Shown one piece after another: positions 6,301-7,638 of a stretch of 7,638 nucleotides of DNA. The notes below the pieces were generated by a model. It saw only the letters and a program-made list of their open reading frames with translations, was not told where the DNA came from and made no database searches. The stretch comes from an uncultured Eubacterium sp. GTDB taxonomy: Bacteria > Bacillota > Clostridia > Oscillospirales > Acutalibacteraceae. Position numbers and translations under genes: made by a program. The stretch lies in NCBI GenBank assembly GCA_945979635.1, contig CAMFPZ010000038.1, positions 1 to 7,638 on the forward strand. The letters are read 5' to 3'. Position 1 is the stretch's first letter; each line of letters begins with the position of its first letter.

Positions 6301-7638
6301 GTCCGACATCTAACGACCCTTGTGCGGCAGATATCACCTGCACCGTTACCGACTATAACGGAACAACTGTTTCAGACACAAAGCATATTGCTTTTGCAAG
6401 AACAAAGGCAACGGGCGTTGAGCTCGATACATACAGAATCACTGACGCAAAGATTGGAAACCAAAAGCAAATGACTGCCACGGTGCTTCCGAAGAATATT
6501 CTCGGAAAATCCGATGCAAGCGTTACGGATGTGTTCTGGTATTCAAACAACGAGAAGGTTGTTACTGTTGACGACGAGGGTGTTCTTACTTATGTTTACG
6601 GCGGAAACGCAATCATCACCTGCGTTACAGCCGACGGCGGATATATTGCCGAATGTGTTGTAACGGTTGATACAAACTATAATAATCTTGAGCTTCTTAT
6701 TAACCAGCTCAACGACCTCTCACTTAACGAGCTTAGCTACTATCCGGAAACCTGGGCTCCGTATATCGAAGCAAAGGCAGAAGCGGAAAGAATGGTTGCT
6801 GAGCAGAACTCGAGTCAGGAGGCTGTTGACGCTCAATACGAAAAGCTCAACACAGCATATAAAAACCTCAAGAAATTTATTGACATTCAAAAGGTTGAGC
6901 TTTATCTCGATGGTGAGCCGACCGCTGAATTCTATCAATATGACCTCCGTCTTCTCAAGGAGGGTATCAGCTACAAGAACGCGAAGCTCGATTTGAATGT
7001 TAGACTTTATCCTAACAACGCTTCGTATCAGTCAACCTCTTGGGTTTCATCAACAACTGATATTTCCGTTTCGTCAGATGGTGTTTGCTCACCGACTGCA
7101 AATAAGTCCTGCTATGGTTCAATCACCTGTACAGTAACCGACGCGTTTGGTAACGAATATCAGGACAGCGTTTGGGTATCATTCTCATACAACCCTGTAA
7201 CAGGCGTTCAGCTTTCGAAGGATAATATCACAGGAGCAATCGGAACAAGCGAGAAGCTTACAGTAAAGATTCTTCCTGAAGGCTCATCGCTTCTTCACAT
7301 CGCTGCTGCTGACATTCAGGATTATTTCTGGGAGACTGACGACGCGAGCGTTGCAACAGTTGATCAGGACGGCACTGTTCATTTTGTAGGAGCAGGCTCA
7401 ACTATCGTTCGTTGCGTATCTTACGACGGCGGTGTAAACGGCGAGTGTCAGGTTTCCTCTGAGGGCGACAGATCGGGACTTAAGGCGGCAATCGAGGAAT
7501 ACGAAAGCGTTGATTATACAAACTATGAATACTCCTATGGTATGAAGTTTAAGGAGGCCTATGAAAAGGCACTCGAGGTTCTTGGCGATAAATCCAAGAC
7601 ACAGGACGAAATTGACCTTGCAACCTCCGACCTTATTG
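3357..7638 (+). CDS. Large secreted multi-domain Ig-like (Big_2) / FIVAR surface protein, 3' end outside window
   Basis: The open frame has no stop for 1427 codons and runs off the window, so the product is partial (mature mass above about 150 kDa). The start ATG has AAGGAGGA 6 nt upstream. Residues 1-31 form a signal peptide: basic MKKRFAQK, a Leu/Val/Ala core, and a likely signal peptidase I cut after AFA. About ten Ig-like domains follow, roughly at 38-222, 230-405, 409-501, 502-618, 623-745, 750-843, 915-1016, 1019-1104, 1177-1280 and 1282-1370. Several carry the Big_2 pattern W-x-S-x-D/N...A/V-x-V-D-x-x-G, clearest in IVWRSSDPNIACVD and VFWYSNNEKVVTVDDEG. Three helical segments (845-909, 1109-1176, 1375 onward) look like FIVAR modules; for example 1109-1176 contains SSQEAVDAQYEKLNTAYKNL. 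The first two Ig-like domains contain helical inserts (about 128-198 and 308-393). No catalytic domain is visible. Such architectures usually serve as stalks or adhesins on the cell surface; ligand and anchor (LPXTG, SLH, dockerin or other) are unknown because the C-terminus is missing. No TM segment follows the signal peptide. Confidence 0.93.
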   Translation, partial: MKKRFAQKALSVLLAVLLAVTGLLPATAAFAGDGVEGYHDLQIFYGETDTIVPTYEEDGVTVYKEYMFEGDELQLKYKLIDSVFPDNGYVKWYSEAPALADVDQNGKVKAFDSSKGAVIHLWIDNEVKTIPILGKVLAPILEKAFFNQYVDLDSMDTDAIVAILEETLGSNSIIADQIESYEGQLIDSLRTYLDTINSNIHCVLYDGNGEQVADDVVQIVVKRNEEWYANFLPNGTHFTNKSQVPTTVAKGGQVQLYAITTPQRLNYGTVYSVKSSSIFTQGRVVATVDDGGLVKFKNTGTCTIMASPDSEDVVEGLLKFINYFYQLENTGTIDTQKAADILIKYIGIDINRTVLAGILDACFAVADIVGDTADPVQLTATAVEVIANLCLQFAYNDTIDFTVVPSQPLEGFDIEGVNSVKEGTQVQLVPTNLVPTVGDVSDIVWRSSDPNIACVDPETGVVTGLDAGGSLGALSSQTCTIYALSTTNNVERSITMTVTGKTGKYISKVDINGKDIVGIEETEDFSYTIYPKRVAESENLYTKWGIVSGEDEDGNPTYIWANADEPAVDPDNVGKIDSRGHFEPLAGGKTTIAFQAQTGYLLSDGSFYEISSYIATKEVETGIPVENIRIGVTGRLTSDGNGNLSRNETININGKDYQYATVKIGVGNMYFQKGVNIKATVEPADATDQNLKWVVDNKHYDTAISTDTHSIDITHGDNHEQTDTFNIYAVSNDGEVMSNVITVCVTRNDVISNVIDQEEITMINGKDADATHTLTFDGTWTSRFYACYGANWYSSDPEIFSVEGKGNDNYDAVLHANDVGTATLYCVSADGAYMDSIEVTVKPDKQYLEEIIGICENSIVLYTKHNKDYYRTYMRKLDMANTVFYEQEMASQNVVDTAAAELLAAFIKVGGFVGISGVEIKGTNKEELSSDFVTVKVGSTKNYKNYSYDFDFAIKPVGAMYSKEVWTSSNSSISVDENGVCRPTSNDPCAADITCTVTDYNGTTVSDTKHIAFARTKATGVELDTYRITDAKIGNQKQMTATVLPKNILGKSDASVTDVFWYSNNEKVVTVDDEGVLTYVYGGNAIITCVTADGGYIAECVVTVDTNYNNLELLINQLNDLSLNELSYYPETWAPYIEAKAEAERMVAEQNSSQEAVDAQYEKLNTAYKNLKKFIDIQKVELYLDGEPTAEFYQYDLRLLKEGISYKNAKLDLNVRLYPNNASYQSTSWVSSTTDISVSSDGVCSPTANKSCYGSITCTVTDAFGNEYQDSVWVSFSYNPVTGVQLSKDNITGAIGTSEKLTVKILPEGSSLLHIAAADIQDYFWETDDASVATVDQDGTVHFVGAGSTIVRCVSYDGGVNGECQVSSEGDRSGLKAAIEEYESVDYTNYEYSYGMKFKEAYEKALEVLGDKSKTQDEIDLATSDLI
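5223..6098 (+). repeat. Ig-Ig-FIVAR supermodule, copy 1 (divergent)
   Basis: Residues about 623-914 of the surface protein. Two Ig-like domains (ending near TVCVTRNDV and SIEVTVKPD) are followed by a helical segment starting KQYLEEIIGICENS and ending near LLAAFIKV. The second Ig-like domain has WYSSDPEIFSV and LYCVSADGAYMDSIEVTV, matching the equivalent strands in copies 2 and 3. The first Ig-like domain is the most diverged and lacks the three-cysteine pattern found in the later copies. Boundaries are estimates by eye. Confidence 0.55.
6099..6884 (+). repeat. Ig-Ig-FIVAR supermodule, copy 2
   Basis: Residues about 915-1176. The order is Ig-like (WTSSNSSISVDENGVC, then ITCTVTD), Ig-like (FWYSNNEKVVTVDDEG, then CVTADGGYIAECVVTV), then a FIVAR-like helix pair or bundle (LELLINQLNDLS through KLNTAYKNL). 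Its first Ig-like domain aligns without gaps to copy 3 over GVC(R/S)PT(S/A)N..C....ITCTVTD. Similarity is at protein level; no long identical DNA stretch is shared, so the duplication is old. Confidence 0.7.
6885..7638 (+). repeat. Ig-Ig-FIVAR supermodule, copy 3 (cut by window end)
   Basis: Residues about 1177-1427 and beyond. The order repeats that of copy 2: Ig-like (SWVSSTTDISVSSDGVC, then ITCTVTD), Ig-like (FWETDDASVATVDQDG, then RCVSYDGGVNGECQV), and a FIVAR-like segment beginning LKAAIEEYESVDYTNYEY and reaching KTQDEIDLATSDL at the window edge. More copies may follow downstream. Confidence 0.7.

Overview
The window looks like chromosomal DNA from a low- to mid-GC Gram-positive anaerobe, most likely a gut Clostridia (Oscillospiraceae/Ruminococcus-like). 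The reasons are strong AGGAGG-type ribosome binding sites, near-consensus TTGAYR-17 bp-TATAAT promoters, a Firmicutes-type parS site beside soj/spo0J-like genes, and a secreted multi-Ig protein with FIVAR-like helical segments. The genus assignment is inference. All supported genes are on the + strand.

Region 1 (1-159) is non-coding as far as can be seen. Bases 1-67 hold no supportable gene end or terminator. A 16-bp parS-like palindrome lies at 68-83, followed by a well-formed promoter (101-129). Region 2 (160-3187) is a compact apparent operon: parA (160-924), parB (934-1779), serS (1810-3096), closed by a perfect-stem intrinsic terminator at 3156-3187. ParB should load on parS and ParA should act on the ParB-DNA complex, giving origin segregation; this places the window near the replication origin by analogy with related genomes. 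serS supplies Ser-tRNA. It follows parB by only 30 bp, with no T-box leader, and its protein has archaeal/eukaryotic-flavoured active-site motifs.

Region 3 (3188-3356) is an AT-rich intergenic stretch with a second strong promoter (3246-3274), a leader of about 76 nt containing AT-rich inverted repeats, and a strong ribosome binding site. Region 4 (3357-7638) is one uninterrupted reading frame that leaves the window still open (1427 complete codons). It encodes a secreted protein: a signal peptide, about ten bacterial Ig-like (Big_2-type) domains, and three FIVAR-like helical segments. The first two Ig-like domains appear to be split by helical insertions at matching positions. The last 800 residues are built from three divergent copies of an Ig-Ig-helical supermodule. 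The C-terminal anchor, if any, is outside the window.

Nothing here is clearly a new defence or mobile system. The most notable points are the architecture of the surface protein, the unusual SerRS type, and the coupling of serS to parAB. No tRNA, rRNA, CRISPR array, insertion sequence or phage feature was seen.
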